Assembly: GCA_001972305.1 (NCBI GenBank)
Contig: BDDD01000121.1
Coordinates: forward strand, 223,644 to 287,643
Direction of reading: 5' to 3'
Source of the DNA: Cephalotus follicularis
Lineage: Eukaryota; Streptophyta; Magnoliopsida; Oxalidales; Cephalotaceae
Length of the DNA stretch: 64,000 nt
Position numbers and translations under genes: made by a program. How positions within the stretch are numbered: position 1 is the first letter of the stretch; each line of letters starts with the position of its first letter. The notes beneath the pieces were generated by a model that was not told where the DNA came from, made no database searches, and worked only from the letters and a program-made list of their open reading frames with translations. Below are positions 44,891-56,413 of this stretch, one piece after another.

Positions 44891-46054
44891 ATGGCAAACC
44901 AAATGAATCTAAACATAGGATTAGAAGGTTCCTCCATTACTAGACCTCCGTTCTTTGACGGAAATAACTATAGTTTTTGGAAAACTAGGATGACCATTTT
45001 TCTACAATCCCTTGACTATCAATTGTGGCATTTAATTGTAAATGGTCCTAGAATGCCCACAAGAACTATAGAAGGAGTAGTCTCTCCTAAGCCCGAAAAT
45101 GAATATAATGACAATGATTTTAGGATGCTCCAATTAAATTCTAAAGCTAAACATGTTTTATTTTGTGCCGTTGGCCCTAATGAATTTAATCGGATATCCT
45201 CTTGTGATTCGGCTAAACAAATGTGGGATTTATTAGAAGTCACATATGAAGGGACGAATCAAGTGAAAGAATCTAAAATTAGCATGCTTGTACATGAGTA
45301 TGAAGTGTTTGTGATGCATAATGATGAATGTATAAGTGACATGTTTACTCGCTTTACCACCATTATTAATTCTCTTAAGAATCTTGGCAAAACATATTCT
45401 AACCAAGAACTTGTAAGAAAAATTTTAAGGTGCTTGCCGAGAAGTTGGACTCCAAAAGTGACTGCAATTGAGGAGGCTAAGGACCTATCCACTCTCCCAC
45501 TCGAACAACTCCTCGGATCCTTAATGACGCATGAGACGACAATGAAAAATCATGAGAATGTGGAGGTGAAGAAGAAGAAAACAATTGCTTTAAGAGCCTC
45601 AAGAGAAGAAAGTGAAAGTGATGATGATGGAGACTTGGCACTTATCACTTCCCAATTCAAGAAGTTCCTCAAAAGTCAAAAGGGGAAGAAGGCTTTCAAG
45701 AAGTTCCCTCACAACGAAGAATCAAGCAAGAAGGAAGAGCCAACTTGCTATGAATGCAAAAAGCCGAGCCATTTCAAAAATGAATGCCCAAATCTAAAGA
45801 AGAAAGAAAATTTCAACAAAGAGCATTCCAAGAAGAAGAAAGCAATGGTAGCTACTTGGGATGATAGTGATTCCTCAAGCTCCGAAGAGGAATGTGATGA
45901 AGAAGTTGTAAATTTTGCTCTCATGGCTTTGGAAGAAGATACAAGTGGAGATGAAAGCGAAAATGAGGTAAATTTTACATTCGAAGAATTACAAAATGCA
46001 TATGAGAACTTGATTAAAGAATATGAAAATATTTGTTTAAGAACAAGTCTCTAA
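44891..46054 (+). CDS. Gag polyprotein, Copia type, intact 387 codons
   Basis: The ATG is 55 bases after the LTR. MANQMNLNIGLEGSSITRPP is followed by FFDGNNYSFWKTRMTIFLQS (DUF4219-like). A UBN2-type Gag core follows (AKQMWDLLEVTYEGTNQVKE, then FTTIINSLKNLGKTYSNQE and VRKILRCLPRSWTPKVTAI). A lysine-rich stretch and a CCHC zinc knuckle at about residues 283-296 (CYECKKPSHFKNECP, C-X2-C-X4-H-X4-C) come next, and then an acidic C-terminus. Gag binds RNA and assembles particles. The frame is open throughout and the element is young, so the product could be made. No protease is encoded beside it. A second gag segment follows in another frame. Confidence 0.92.
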   Translation: MANQMNLNIGLEGSSITRPPFFDGNNYSFWKTRMTIFLQSLDYQLWHLIVNGPRMPTRTIEGVVSPKPENEYNDNDFRMLQLNSKAKHVLFCAVGPNEFNRISSCDSAKQMWDLLEVTYEGTNQVKESKISMLVHEYEVFVMHNDECISDMFTRFTTIINSLKNLGKTYSNQELVRKILRCLPRSWTPKVTAIEEAKDLSTLPLEQLLGSLMTHETTMKNHENVEVKKKKTIALRASREESESDDDGDLALITSQFKKFLKSQKGKKAFKKFPHNEESSKKEEPTCYECKKPSHFKNECPNLKKKENFNKEHSKKKKAMVATWDDSDSSSSEEECDEEVVNFALMALEEDTSGDESENEVNFTFEELQNAYENLIKEYENICLRTSL

Positions 46055-46485
46055 AGAAAAATGCTATCTCTATGTCTAATGAAATTGAAAATCTAAAGAA
46101 TGAGAATAGCAAACATTTGAATGAAATTGATTCTCTAAAGAATAAGAATAGCTTCTATTTGAATGAGATTGAGATTTCAAATGTTTCTTCAAAATTGTCA
46201 ATTGATTTTATGGAAGAAAATGAAAAACTGAAAATTGAAATTGATGCTTTGAAGAAATCCTTTTCTATTTTTTCAAATAGTAGTGCTAAATTGGATAATC
46301 TTTTAGGATTACAAAGATGTGTTTTTGACAAAGCCGGTCTTGGCTATGATGAAATGAAAAATGTCAAACACTTTAAGAATTTATTTATCAAGAAAAATGA
46401 ACCTCAAATTTGTTGCAATTATTGTGGTAGAATAGGGCATATTTCTACCTCTTTCAATTTTAGAAATAATCTTTGTTTTTGGTAA
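46033..46485 (+). pseudogene. Gag C-terminal extension with coiled coil and second knuckle
   Basis: Overlaps the main gag end by 22 bases in another frame. Repeats of LKNENSKHLNEIDSLKNKNS form a coiled coil. KLDNLLGLQRCVFDKAGLGY and a knuckle CNYCGRIGHISTSF follow; the final cysteine is phenylalanine. In relatives this is usually continuous with the first Gag part, so a frameshift near 46035 separates them here. The IWVPK and FKWVPKA phrases after 46490 mark the usual linker toward protease, but pol does not follow. Confidence 0.75.
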
Positions 46486-46489
46486 ATCT

Positions 46490-47278
46490 AGAAAGATTTG
46501 GGTTCCTAAATGAACTCTAGTGACTAACATGAAAGGACCCAAGTTCAAATGGGTACCAAAAGCTTAAACTTTGTCTTGTAGGTGTACTTGAAGTCAAGCT
46601 CAATATGTTCAAGTACATAACTTGGGGAGAAAGCTTTTGTTGAGGGGGAGGTATCATTTTAATTGTAAAATAATGGTCTCTTTGTTTTGATCTTTAATTT
46701 TCAATTGGTATCTTTCAAAATCTTAAATTACTTTATTAATGATATTGATTCAACAATTGGTATTAGTACCATTTTATCCAACAATTGGTATCTCTCAAAT
46801 TTTATTTCAATTGGTGTCAATTCTTGGACATTATCTTTTTGATGCTAACAAAAAGGGGGAGAATGCTCAAATGCTTAAGGAAAATTTGATAGCTTATGCT
46901 TATGGGGAAAAAGATATGAAATATGTTTTTAATGAAAAATGTGTTAAGGGAGAGTTCATGGAAAAAAGGGGCTCAAATGCTTAAGGAAAATTTGATAGCT
47001 TATGCTTAGGGGGAAAAAGATATGAAATGTGCTTTTAATGAAAAATGTGTTAAGGGAGAGTTCATGGGAAAATGGGGGATATGTTTATTTGCATAAATCT
47101 CTCTTTGAAAAATGAAAAATTAGATGTTATATTAAGGGGGAGTTTTATCTAGGATTTTCAAGGTGGTATCTAAAGAAATCTTTGTCTTAGTGTCTAAAGA
47201 AAATTTCCTTTTGTCTTCAATTGGTATAAATTTTTCCTTAATGTAGCAAATTTTTGTAATCATCAAAAATGGAGAGAT
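46490..47278 (+). other. Non-coding 3' region of the gag-only Copia with a 106-bp duplication
   Basis: Starts with the pol-linker phrase and then becomes AT-rich. A 106-bp direct duplication begins at 46865 and 46971 (gctcaaatgcttaaggaaaa, later tgttaagggagagttcatgg) with a few differences. The purine tract lies at the end. Confidence 0.8.
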
Positions 47279-47630
47279 TGTTGACTTTTAGTCTCAATCC
47301 TAAGTTTTAATGATTACAAATTTGCATTTAACTTTGCTACTTTCTGTGCAAGAAAAGATATGAACAAAATTAAGAAGTGCAGAAACAGAGCAAAGCGCCG
47401 ACGGTCAAGATCAAAGCGTCAGCGCTTTATGCCCAGCTGTCGACACCAAGAGAACAAAGCGTCTGCCGATTAAACCAGTGGAGCGCAAAACTAGTTGGAG
47501 TACTCAAAGCGGCGACGCCTTGTTATTGCATTATTTGTTCTTGTGTGGATTGTTTAGTTTCATAACTTAATTTGTTATTTCCGCAAACAAATTGTTTTAG
47601 TAATTAAAGGTTGTCATACATTACTTTTCA
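47279..47630 (+). repeat. 3' LTR of the gag-only Copia element
   Basis: The 352-bp partner of 44484-44835. It has gcgtcagcgc where the 5' LTR has gcgtcaacgc, and cgccgacg where that has tgccgacg, again changes at CpG-type positions. Confidence 0.95.
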
Positions 47631-47835
47631 CTATTGAAACGCCCCTTTTTTAAAATTTCATTTTTCTGTTTCAAAACCGTTTCAAAAGGTCTTTTGAAAC
47701 GGAAAAACAGGCCTTTTGAAATGGATTCCATCCGTTTCAAAAGGCCAGTTTTTTTGTAGTGAAGATAATCTCTCATTCTATTTTACTCTCTCTTAGGTTC
47801 TTTATTTGTTACTTGATTTCTATTAGTTTATATCA

Positions 47836-48513
47836 CAAAAAGAATTGTAAAGAAAATACCGGTTATTGTCTCTGCAATATCTTAAAAAAAACAAAAAAAC
47901 AAAAGAAAAATGAGTAAAGAAATTACCTCATCTCTTCTATGTGTCTGACTAATACCCTATTTATAATCACATATATTAGAGTTTTAACCTGATTACTGAT
48001 TAGAAAAATATTAACGCAGAATTAAAATCAAATATCCAATAGCAGAATCAAATCAAATATTCAGGTCAAACCATAATTTAATCAAATAATTAGGAATCTG
48101 CACAATCGAATAAAATCAAAAAACACCGAATCAAATAAAATAAAAATCGAATCAGATTAAATAAAATAACATATAAGTAAATAAAATAAATTACATTAAA
48201 ATAACATAACAAATAAAATTAAGAAAATACTACAATTAACAAATTAGAAAAGCTTATAATGAATAGCGACAATTTATCAAACGATAATTCGATCGAAAGA
48301 GATGTCTCAAGCTACTATCAATTAAATTAATTATCCTCGCGTCTTGACACGAGATCAGACAAAATAGGGTATCAATAGACTTAAGCAAAGAAAAAGGTCC
48401 AAACCCAACAAAAACCCAAAATCTTAAACAAACCTCACTATAGAAACTCATTACCCATTTTTTGATCTTAATTCTTCCCCTTCTCTCTCTACACCTTACG
48501 CTCGGCTCCACTA
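47836..48513. other. AT-rich DNA between Copia elements, no gene seen
   Basis: A-rich with many aaataaaat words. Near 48505 the minus strand reads ttgttatcatagtggagcc, which loosely resembles a Copia primer site, but no LTR pair supports it. Confidence 0.5.
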
Positions 48514-48744
48514 TGATAACAATCACTCTTTAATTTCCCATATTCAAATAAGTATCCTACATTTAATAGATGACTTTTTTATATTTTAAACTCTTTTTAT
48601 TATTTAAATTTTAAATTTCAATCTCCTGTAATCTTCCTTATATTTCAAACATTGGTTGTAAATCAAAACTTTGTAAACTCCATATATATTCAGTAAAAAA
48701 TCATCCTAGTATTTTGCTTGTAAGTTAAACTCTATTTTGTTTTC

Positions 48745-49510
48745 AGAGCATATTTTGCCTAACAGCTTCTTTTCTCCATTGGCAGAAAATATTTCCACCT
48801 CCCAATCAACAAACCAAAACATCTCCTCTCATACCACCAAGCCCAATCCTAACAACAGCACAGCAATCATTATTTCCAAAATTGTCAATCTCATTCCCAT
48901 CAAGCTTTCTAGATCCAATTATCTTCTTTGGAAGTCATTGTTTGAACCTATCTTACAAGGCCATAAATTGATGCACTATATTGATAGCTCTATACCACCA
49001 CCTTTATCTACTCATCCTACCTATGCTTCCTGGTACGAAAAAGATCAGATGCTATTGTCATGGATCAATGCAACTCTCAGTGAATCAACTTTACCTTATA
49101 TTGTGGGTGCCAACTCTTCCAAATAGACCCTGGACATTTTGAACCGTAGGTATGCTTCATGTACACTCTCTCATATCATGTCTATCAAACGCCAACTCAA
49201 TCGCATCAAGAAGAGATCCCAGTCAATGCAAGAATATTTTTAGCAATTCAAAGAAATCATAGACCAACTTGCTACTAGCGGTTCTCTGGTAAGTGATGAT
49301 GATGTTATTTTATGTGTTCTTGATGGTCTACCATAATCTTATAGGCAATTCTCCTTCTCAGTCCGTATTCAGGCTCGCACATCTGCACTGACTCTTGAGG
49401 AGCTTCATATGTTGCTGATTTGGGAAGAAATCAACCTTGCTGAGGAAGCTTTGAATATATCTTCAACTACTTTTATGGCTTCAACTCCGAATAAGTTAGG
49501 CTATGGTCGT
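48745..49510 (+). pseudogene. gag, first part, of the third Copia element
   Basis: Reads KIVNLIPIKLSRSNYLLWKS, LFEPILQGHKLMHYID, then WYEKDQMLLSWINATLSEST and, after a TAG, LDILNRRYASCTLSHIMSIK. IDQLATSGSLVSDDDVILCV and LTLEELHMLLIWEEINL follow, with further stops. This is a typical Copia Gag (UBN2 family). It breaks at LGYGR, where the 49511 unit inserted. Confidence 0.8.
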
Positions 49511-52500
49511 TGTGACATCCGTGTCCTAATTAAAATAGTAAAGTGCATTTCATGAGGTTATTAGAGATGGTGATCCGTCAAGCCACTAGGTGGCTGGATG
49601 TAGCTGTTATTATCTCTGTGTTAAAAGAGTCTTATTTCTATTATGTGACATATGTGTGTACTTTTATTTATGCTGACAAGCCGTATGTGTTTTATCACAT
49701 CATCGAAATAGTTTTATCTGCTTACACATATGGTGTCCAGTCACATCAGGGGTTGGATGTCGGGCCTGGGGGCTATGAGAATGATCCCTTACTCCCTGTG
49801 ACTAAACTGTTCCAAGTCGTAGGTTCACTCTCTTTGGCGTGAACCGGTTAGACTTGCCGTGTTATGCCCGCTCCATGCGTGCTGGAGGGTGGAGTATCTC
49901 ATTGCCACTCGGGAGGAACCCTAGAGCTAATGTAGGGTGCGTGCTGGGAGTATGTACATTGAACTTGATCCACCATAGGAATGCTATTTGGATGGTCGCT
50001 AATCCCGTGTCAGTAGCAATTCATATCTGTGGTGGTAGTGTATATGGGCCAAGTGCCTAGCAAGACCTTAGAGGACCTGTCTGATCCTTAGACCTGAGCT
50101 ATTGCTCTGCGTTATGTGGAGGAAGTTTGGCTTTGATCTCCGTCCTACCCAGTCCTCTCGCGGGGTTGGCAAACAGGCGATCTTTGAGCCTTACTGAATC
50201 TGCATGAATGTAGGTGAGTACGCAAAATGGAATCATCGCACCTGTAGCGAGGTTGATAGGTTTTTATGCTATCTGTATTCATTACGAACTGAAAAAAATC
50301 TGCACGGGTTACGGGGCCTGGAAACTAGGTTTTCGGAAAGGTCCGTCTATCGTGGTAGTGAGTTTACGGATGTATAAGCACTCGAGCAAAACTTGGGTTG
50401 ACACGTATTCTTACCCCTGAACGCGGTTGGAGCCAAGGATGACGAGGGATTATAGTATACAGTAACTGTCGACAGGAAAAAGTACTGGATGTGTCGGAAA
50501 CGGACGTAAAATGTGGTAAATTAATCTGGAATTAATTTCCACACATGGAATATGTTTGACATGATTTCAGGGTCTTAAAATAGTTAGGGACTATTTACGA
50601 TAATTTTACCTGTGTGTTGGAGTGCTGCAGTAATTTACCGACATTACCGATTTTATTCTGGACTTTTGGGTCCCGCATGATTAGTAGAAAAGTGACTTGT
50701 GTTAGACACATGTCACTTGGTGGTAAATCTAGTTAGTTGACTAGTATATATTAATTGGACATTAATGGGACACTTGGCACCACTTAGATATAGTTACTTG
50801 TATCTTATCCCATTAGATGCCATATTAATATATAAAGAGAAGTTAAAAGAGGAGAAAGGGAGACTTAAGTGTGCTAGGCACGTGTTATAACGCTGGAAGT
50901 TAAAAAGAAAAAGAAAAAGTGAGAGGGCTTACCTGAGGGTGCGGGCGCAAAAGAAAGAGAAAGAAAAAGAGAGAGACCCGAGCACGGCGAAAAAGAAGAA
51001 AAAGGGAGAGAGAAGGCGATCGGCGCATCACTACCGGCCTTCGCCTTAGTCGTTGATCACATAGAGAGAGGGCGAGCAACAACGACTTCTTCTTCTCCTC
51101 CACCGTCTCCGTCGTTCTCCATGGCAAGCAAAGCCTGGAGTTTTGTTTCCAGCGATTTCTCTTTCCACCATCGATGATCATCATAGGTGGAGCCAATCTT
51201 TGGCTTTACCTATCTTGATGTTAGTTTAGGTGTTTTTCGGTTGATTTTGTGTGGTCTTTGCCGGCTGAGTCAACTCAGCGAGTTCAGCACGTTGAAGGCT
51301 ACGGGTAGGCATTACCGGGCAGGCATTACCGGGCGAGTCACAACGAGTCTCAAGCACCAACGTACAGATCAAAAGTTTTGGGGTCGGCGGTGGAGTGACC
51401 GGAGCTCAGGCGATGTGACCAGATCTCTGGCGAGATGACCTAGTAGCGAGTCATGGCGAGTCTCGGGTACAATGGTGTAGATTGGAAGATTTGGGGGCTA
51501 ACAATGTCGTGGCCTGAGCTTCGGCAAGGTGAATGGAACTCGGCGAACCTCCGGAAAATGTTTAGAAATTGGAGCTTCCATTTCGGTGGTTCTGTTGCAC
51601 ACAAATTGGACAGTCTCAATGCGGCCTTGCAGGAGCTGCGGTGGCCGGGCGTTTCGTGCCAACAGGGCAATTTCGGCGGGGCAATTGGTGGCTGTCCGAC
51701 GCGCATTCCATCCGCTGGTGGTAGCCTAGCATGGCACTGAATCGTGGCAGTGTTGGTGCACACCAACGGGGCAGTCGTGGTGCGCCCCTTTTGCTGCCAA
51801 ATTGGAGGAGCCGAAACTTGGAGTTAGGATGGGTGTTCATGCCGTGTGAAGGAGGAGGCCAAAGATGGTGGAGCCTCCAACATTGGTAAGACTCCAATCC
51901 TTATGTTTTTATCGAATTGTAGTTGTCTATACCGAATTAGATTCGGTTTTGTGTTTGTGTGCTTGACTAGATTATTGGTTCGATTGATTATTAAAAATTA
52001 AAATTATAGATAATAGCATTCTAGGCCCAAAATCAATTGTGCAAACAATTCTGAGTTTCTGAGTTTATTTTAAAAATTTAGCAAGACATTGAGAATTTTT
52101 TTTATATTTTATAAGTAGCTCTTAATATCTAGTCTCCATAACTATAAATCTAACTATTATATATCCATTATAATGCCTACATGAAAAGCTTCTCTCGTGA
52201 GCTTCACTATTCACCTATTCTTTTTACTTTTCCCATTAGTCGAACTCGTCTTTGATATTAATATGTATGTTCAATGTTTATACATGTTAAAAGCCACTTT
52301 ATAAGTTTATCATGTAAACTTATTTACTCCATTCTTTGCACCAACCGAAATGCAATGCAAGATGGATTATATATTCAATGTTGACTTAATAAAGCTTCCC
52401 CCATAAGCCACATTCTCGCCAAATCTATTTTGCTTTAGCCGAAACCCCTAGTGATTGTGATACATACACACATAAGCCCTATACATTAAAGCCACCTCCA

Positions 52501-54900
52501 CAAAATTACAAACACACTTGTTTTTTTCTTTTGCTTCAACCGACCCTCCTCCCCGACATTCATCCATCACCATTTTTCTCCACACCACTCTCCCTCTCCC
52601 TTGGACACCATTGTTCCCAGCTAATTCCTCTTCTAGTTATTTTCAAATTAATCTTGTCATTTGAGTTCTAGTATTTCTTCAATTGAAGTAGTGATTTTCT
52701 TTGAATTATATTATCCTTACAATTTAGTTGAATTATTTTACGTGCCTTTTATAGGCTCCAATAAATGAAGTCTAATGGATTAGTTTGTTCATATTTCATA
52801 TAGTCATGCTACATTGACTTCAGATTTGAGTATAAATCCTTGTCTTATTCTTTTGGTTATCGCGGATTATTTTGAATTTTATATGTCTCCGCTAAGCTGT
52901 TTTGAGTAAACTTGTAACTCTGAAATCTCATTGCCCCTATGAAGCTAACTCGATTAAATCTAATTATCTGGAGCTCTGGCTTGTTAATTAAGATTCATTT
53001 GATCTTTAAAAATTTAATTGAGTAACTGGTCAAATCCGAGATTTTAGTCAATTTTTGTATTGACAAACTTAGAAAATAGAACGCTCACTTAATTATTGAA
53101 TTAAGTATACAAATTATGTTAAAAATAAATTAATGACTATTTTAAGGTTTTAGATGATTTAAGTTACCGAAAGTTAAGAAATGAGTCAAGTTTACGAGAT
53201 TTCAAAGGGATTTTGTATACTTAAGTTACTATTATGATTTTAACGATACAAATGAGCTATTCAAGTCTATTTAAGTTTGTTTAAATGTATTATGGAAGTC
53301 TAAAGTGAATTAACGGAGTTTTTGTCAATATTTAACATTTTTGGCCAATTTTCGTCACTTTAAGTAAATTTCAAGAATATAAGGATTTTGACCATTTTGA
53401 TGTGATATTTAACTAAATTATAATTTGTAAAAAAAGTCTATAAAGTTTTTGAATTGAATTTGATAAGTTTATATAATTACTCGATGTTTTTTGTTAGTTT
53501 TAACTACTTTGTATACGCATTTCAATTCATACATGTCATGTTGCATTAATAAGCATTATAGTTATTTCATTTGTTGATAGAAAGTCTATATTATGTTTAT
53601 ATCTGAGGATCCAGCTTACGACGTCGGCCCAGGGGCGGCAATCAGAGATAGCACTTTACTTGTGCGTTAAACTGTTAAACTATAGAATTATATTGTTTTG
53701 ATGACCTTTTAAATTTATTATTTCAGATATATGTTCGTGAACTTCAGAGAATTACAACATTTAGGATATATAAGTTTCTCCAACGTACTTTTTACATTGT
53801 AGAATGGTTTTAGGTGACTTTATTTTAATCAATTTAGCCATTAAGAAACTATATTTCGATTTTAAGAAAAATGTTAGCATGTTTTAATTATATATGGGAC
53901 CAAATGGATTTAACAGATTATTCAGTCTTTAGGGCTTTTGCTCTACACGCGTGTATCACCAGCTTTATTTGCGCTTGTTACAACGGTACCTCGCTGCCAG
54001 CACAATGCGCTTCGTACTTCAGTATCTCGCTGTCAGCCCTTTGCGTTTGGTGTTTATACACCTCGTTGCTACCTTAGGTCACATATATAGTTTTTAGTAG
54101 TTTTTTTTCTTCATTTTTGCTAATATGGATTTTACAATAGAATTCTTCAGCATATGTATAAATTTTACAGCGAAATTTCAATATTCAAGTTTTAACAGTA
54201 AGTTTAACCCATAGATTTTCAATAATACATTTTAATACAATTTTCTCTAGTTTTATTTTTAAAGAAGCTATCGAGTATATTTAAGTGCTAAACGTAGTTA
54301 AATTGTTATCTAATTAGTCATAGACTGAACCCCTCCCTTTCTTTTTACTTTTCAATTAGTAACAGGAAGACTTGTTAGCCTTGCTGGATAGTAGTGGGCC
54401 TAGTATTACATTTTGAGGTTTGACCACGATGGTATCCATACCAATCCACCACCCAACTTCATCGGCATCAGCATCATGCATTTTGCATTAGTTGATTATA
54501 TCTTGTTTATATTTATATTTATGTGTTGTTTATGATTTTCCTTGAGGGCTGAGTTCATAAATAGATATTATATTAATGTTGTGGTTGAGGCTGAGTCCAA
54601 CTCATGCATGTTGTGACTATGATTGTGGTTATTGAGGGCTAAGCCCATCATATGAATATATGTTTTCCTATACAAATGGCATAGGTGATATAATTCAATA
54701 ACAGACAATACATGCCCGATTTTCGTAAAATTTTAAAAGTTTACATTATTTCACTTAATTTAGTATAAGGAAATTTTTATTCACATTTTTTCTGGAAGAG
54801 AGTATTTAGAAATAGCGTGAGAGTTCTCGAAAAAGGAGCCCTCATGATAGTAGCTCTTGTCTTCATGAGATATCTAGGGCCTCGTCGTGACGGGGTGACA
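49511..54900 (+). mobile_element. 5.4-kb LTR-like unit (giant solo LTR or LARD)
   Basis: Flanked by gtcgt (49506-49510 and 54901-54905) and bounded by tgtgacatccgtgtcc and gacggggtgaca, so TG-CA ends with a 5-bp duplication. I find no pair of direct terminal repeats inside and no retrotransposon domain. It is therefore either an unusually long solo LTR of a Tekay-like family or a large non-coding derivative. It has a TATA-like tatataaag at 50829-50837, a GC-rich stretch at 51190-51860 and a short array of cctcgctg and tcagc words at 53980-54070. Its 3' part resembles 43500-43718. The many short ORFs on both strands match no known protein. Confidence 0.8.
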
Positions 54901-54905
54901 GTCGT

Positions 54906-55350
54906 AGTTCCTCCATTACTTGTGGCGGAGAAATCAGAATCGTGGAGGATGGAATCAAAATCAGGGACGATATCAAAATAAAAAGTCTAATTCCAATAAT
55001 TATTCTCAGGGTTAAGCTTCTTCGCAGGGACAAAATAATCGTTCCTCTTATACTAATCAAAATCGGCCGCCATGACAAACTTGCAGTTGTACCAATCACT
55101 TATCCATAGACTGCTGGCACTGCATGGATTTTGCTTATCAAGGATAGAAACCACCAAAGAAGTTGGCTGCCATGGTTGCCTCTAGTTCTTTTGAGGGAAA
55201 TACTTGGTATTCTGGTACAGGAGCTTCTTATCACATAACTTCTGACCTCGGTAATCTCTCTCAATCTTCCAAATATTTTGGGCTTGGTAATGTTGAAGTG
55301 GGTAATGGCCAAGGTTTGTTTATTTCACATACTGGTTTGATACTATTCTG
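54906..55350 (+). pseudogene. gag end and protease of the third Copia element
   Basis: Continues the frame broken at 49510: NRSSYTNQNRPP, a degenerate zinc knuckle with DCWHCMDFAYQ, then KPPKKLAAMVASSSFEGNTW. Protease reads WYSGTGASYHITSDLGNLS where Copia proteases have DTGA, so the catalytic aspartate is glycine here. Confidence 0.75.
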
Positions 55351-55479
55351 TTCAAAAGCTTTGCAGAGATAACCATTGTGTTTGCCTATTTGATGAATTT
55401 AGTTTTTGTGTGAAGGACAAGAAAATGTGGAAAAAAACTCTACCAAGGAATGACTGAAAATGGACTCTACCCATTTCGG

Positions 55480-56413
55480 CCACTAGCTGCTTCGCACCAC
55501 TGTCACTGTCCTCATGCTCATATGAGTCGTGTTTCGGTTGATATTTGGCATCATCCTCTATGGCATCCATCTCTTGATCTTCAAAGTATTATTTTTTTCT
55601 AATCTTTGTGTGTCTAATAAAATAAGCCAACATGTTTGCTCGTCTTGTCAATTAGGAAAGAGCAAGAAATTGTCTTTGTCTTTGATATTTGGGGTTCTGC
55701 TCCTATTGTTTCTACTTCTGGTTTTTTATATTATGTACATTTTGTTGATAATTATTCTAAGTATGCATGTTTGTTTCTTATGAAATTCAAATTTGATGTT
55801 TTCAATACATTCACTTCTTTTAAAGCTCGAGTTGAGAACTTGTTTAAATAAAAAATTGTCACTTTCCGCTTTGATGGTGGAGGCGAATTCACAAGTAACC
55901 AATTCAAAGATTTTCTTCTAGTTAATGGTATCTCTCATGAAATTTTCTATCCCAATACACCTGTGCAAAATGGCATTCTTGAGCATAAGAATCAACATAT
56001 AGTTGAAACATATTTAAGCGTTTTGGCTCATGTTAATATGACTTCAAAATATTGGTTAAAGGCATTCCAAACTTTGTTTATTTAATCAATAAAATGCCTA
56101 TTCTTCAAAAGAAGAAGTCGTTTGAAATTTTATTCCAATCGCAACCTGATTATTTGCACCTACGCTCATTTGGTTGTTTAAGTTTTCCTTGGATTAGGCC
56201 ATGTTGTCAATAAACTGGAATTTAGGTCTTCCAAATGTTGTTTTCTAGGGTACAGTAACTTCCATAAAGGCCATGAGTGTCTTGACTTGTCCACCGGCAA
56301 ATTTTATATATTTGGACATGTAGTATCTGATGGAAGTCTGTTTCCTTTTTCCTCCCAATCTCTGTTTGCACCTACTTCATCTCACAACCAAAATTCACTT
56401 GCACTGTGGCTAC
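55480..56413 (+). pseudogene. Integrase of the third Copia element
   Basis: Reads DIWHHPLWHPSL, CSSCQLGKSKKL, then FDIWGSAPIVSTSGFLYYVH and FVDNYSKYACLFLM. FRFDGGGEFTSNQFKDFLLV and HEIFYPNTPVQNGILEHKNQ follow, with stops and shifts. Catalytic positions in FDGGGEF and ILEHKN can be recognised. The last readable part is STGKFYIFGHVVSDGSLFPF. Sequence then passes into the chromovirus LTR at 56414. Confidence 0.8.

Larger units (their letters stand above)
44484..47630 (+). mobile_element. Young gag-only Copia (Tork/SIRE-like) element
   Basis: Identical-length 352-bp LTRs (44484-44835 and 47279-47630) differ at about 5 sites (98.6% identity). The 5-bp duplication ctatt flanks the element (44479-44483 and 47631-47635). 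The primer site ttggtatcagagagg follows the left LTR, and the purine tract aaaatggagagat precedes the right LTR. The interior of 2.4 kb encodes Gag only; protease to RNase H are missing. It sits in the subterminal region of CACTA-2 and is the innermost layer there. Non-autonomous, but the main gag ORF is intact. Confidence 0.95.
48514..56413 (+). mobile_element. Copia retrotransposon (third family), 3'-truncated by a later insertion
   Basis: A probable 5' LTR end near 48735 (gtaaactccatatatattc, then cagtaaaaaatcatcc) is followed by a decayed primer site tttgttttcagagca. gag runs to 49510 and resumes at 54906, beyond a 5.4-kb insertion bounded by gtcgt. Protease and integrase continue to about 56400. 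The chromovirus LTR at 56414 cuts it there; reverse transcriptase is not in the window. The left LTR boundary is approximate. Confidence 0.7.

Noticed and set aside
48495-48525. Minus-strand Copia primer-binding site (tgttatcatagtggagcc)
   Set aside because: Only a loose match, with no LTR pair, PPT or gag on that strand nearby.
50900-51900. Possible host gene in GC-rich sequence (ORFs at 50900-51196, 51453-51740, 51440-51766)
   Set aside because: Short, overlapping on both strands, no recognisable domain, and enclosed by a TSD-flanked LTR-like unit.
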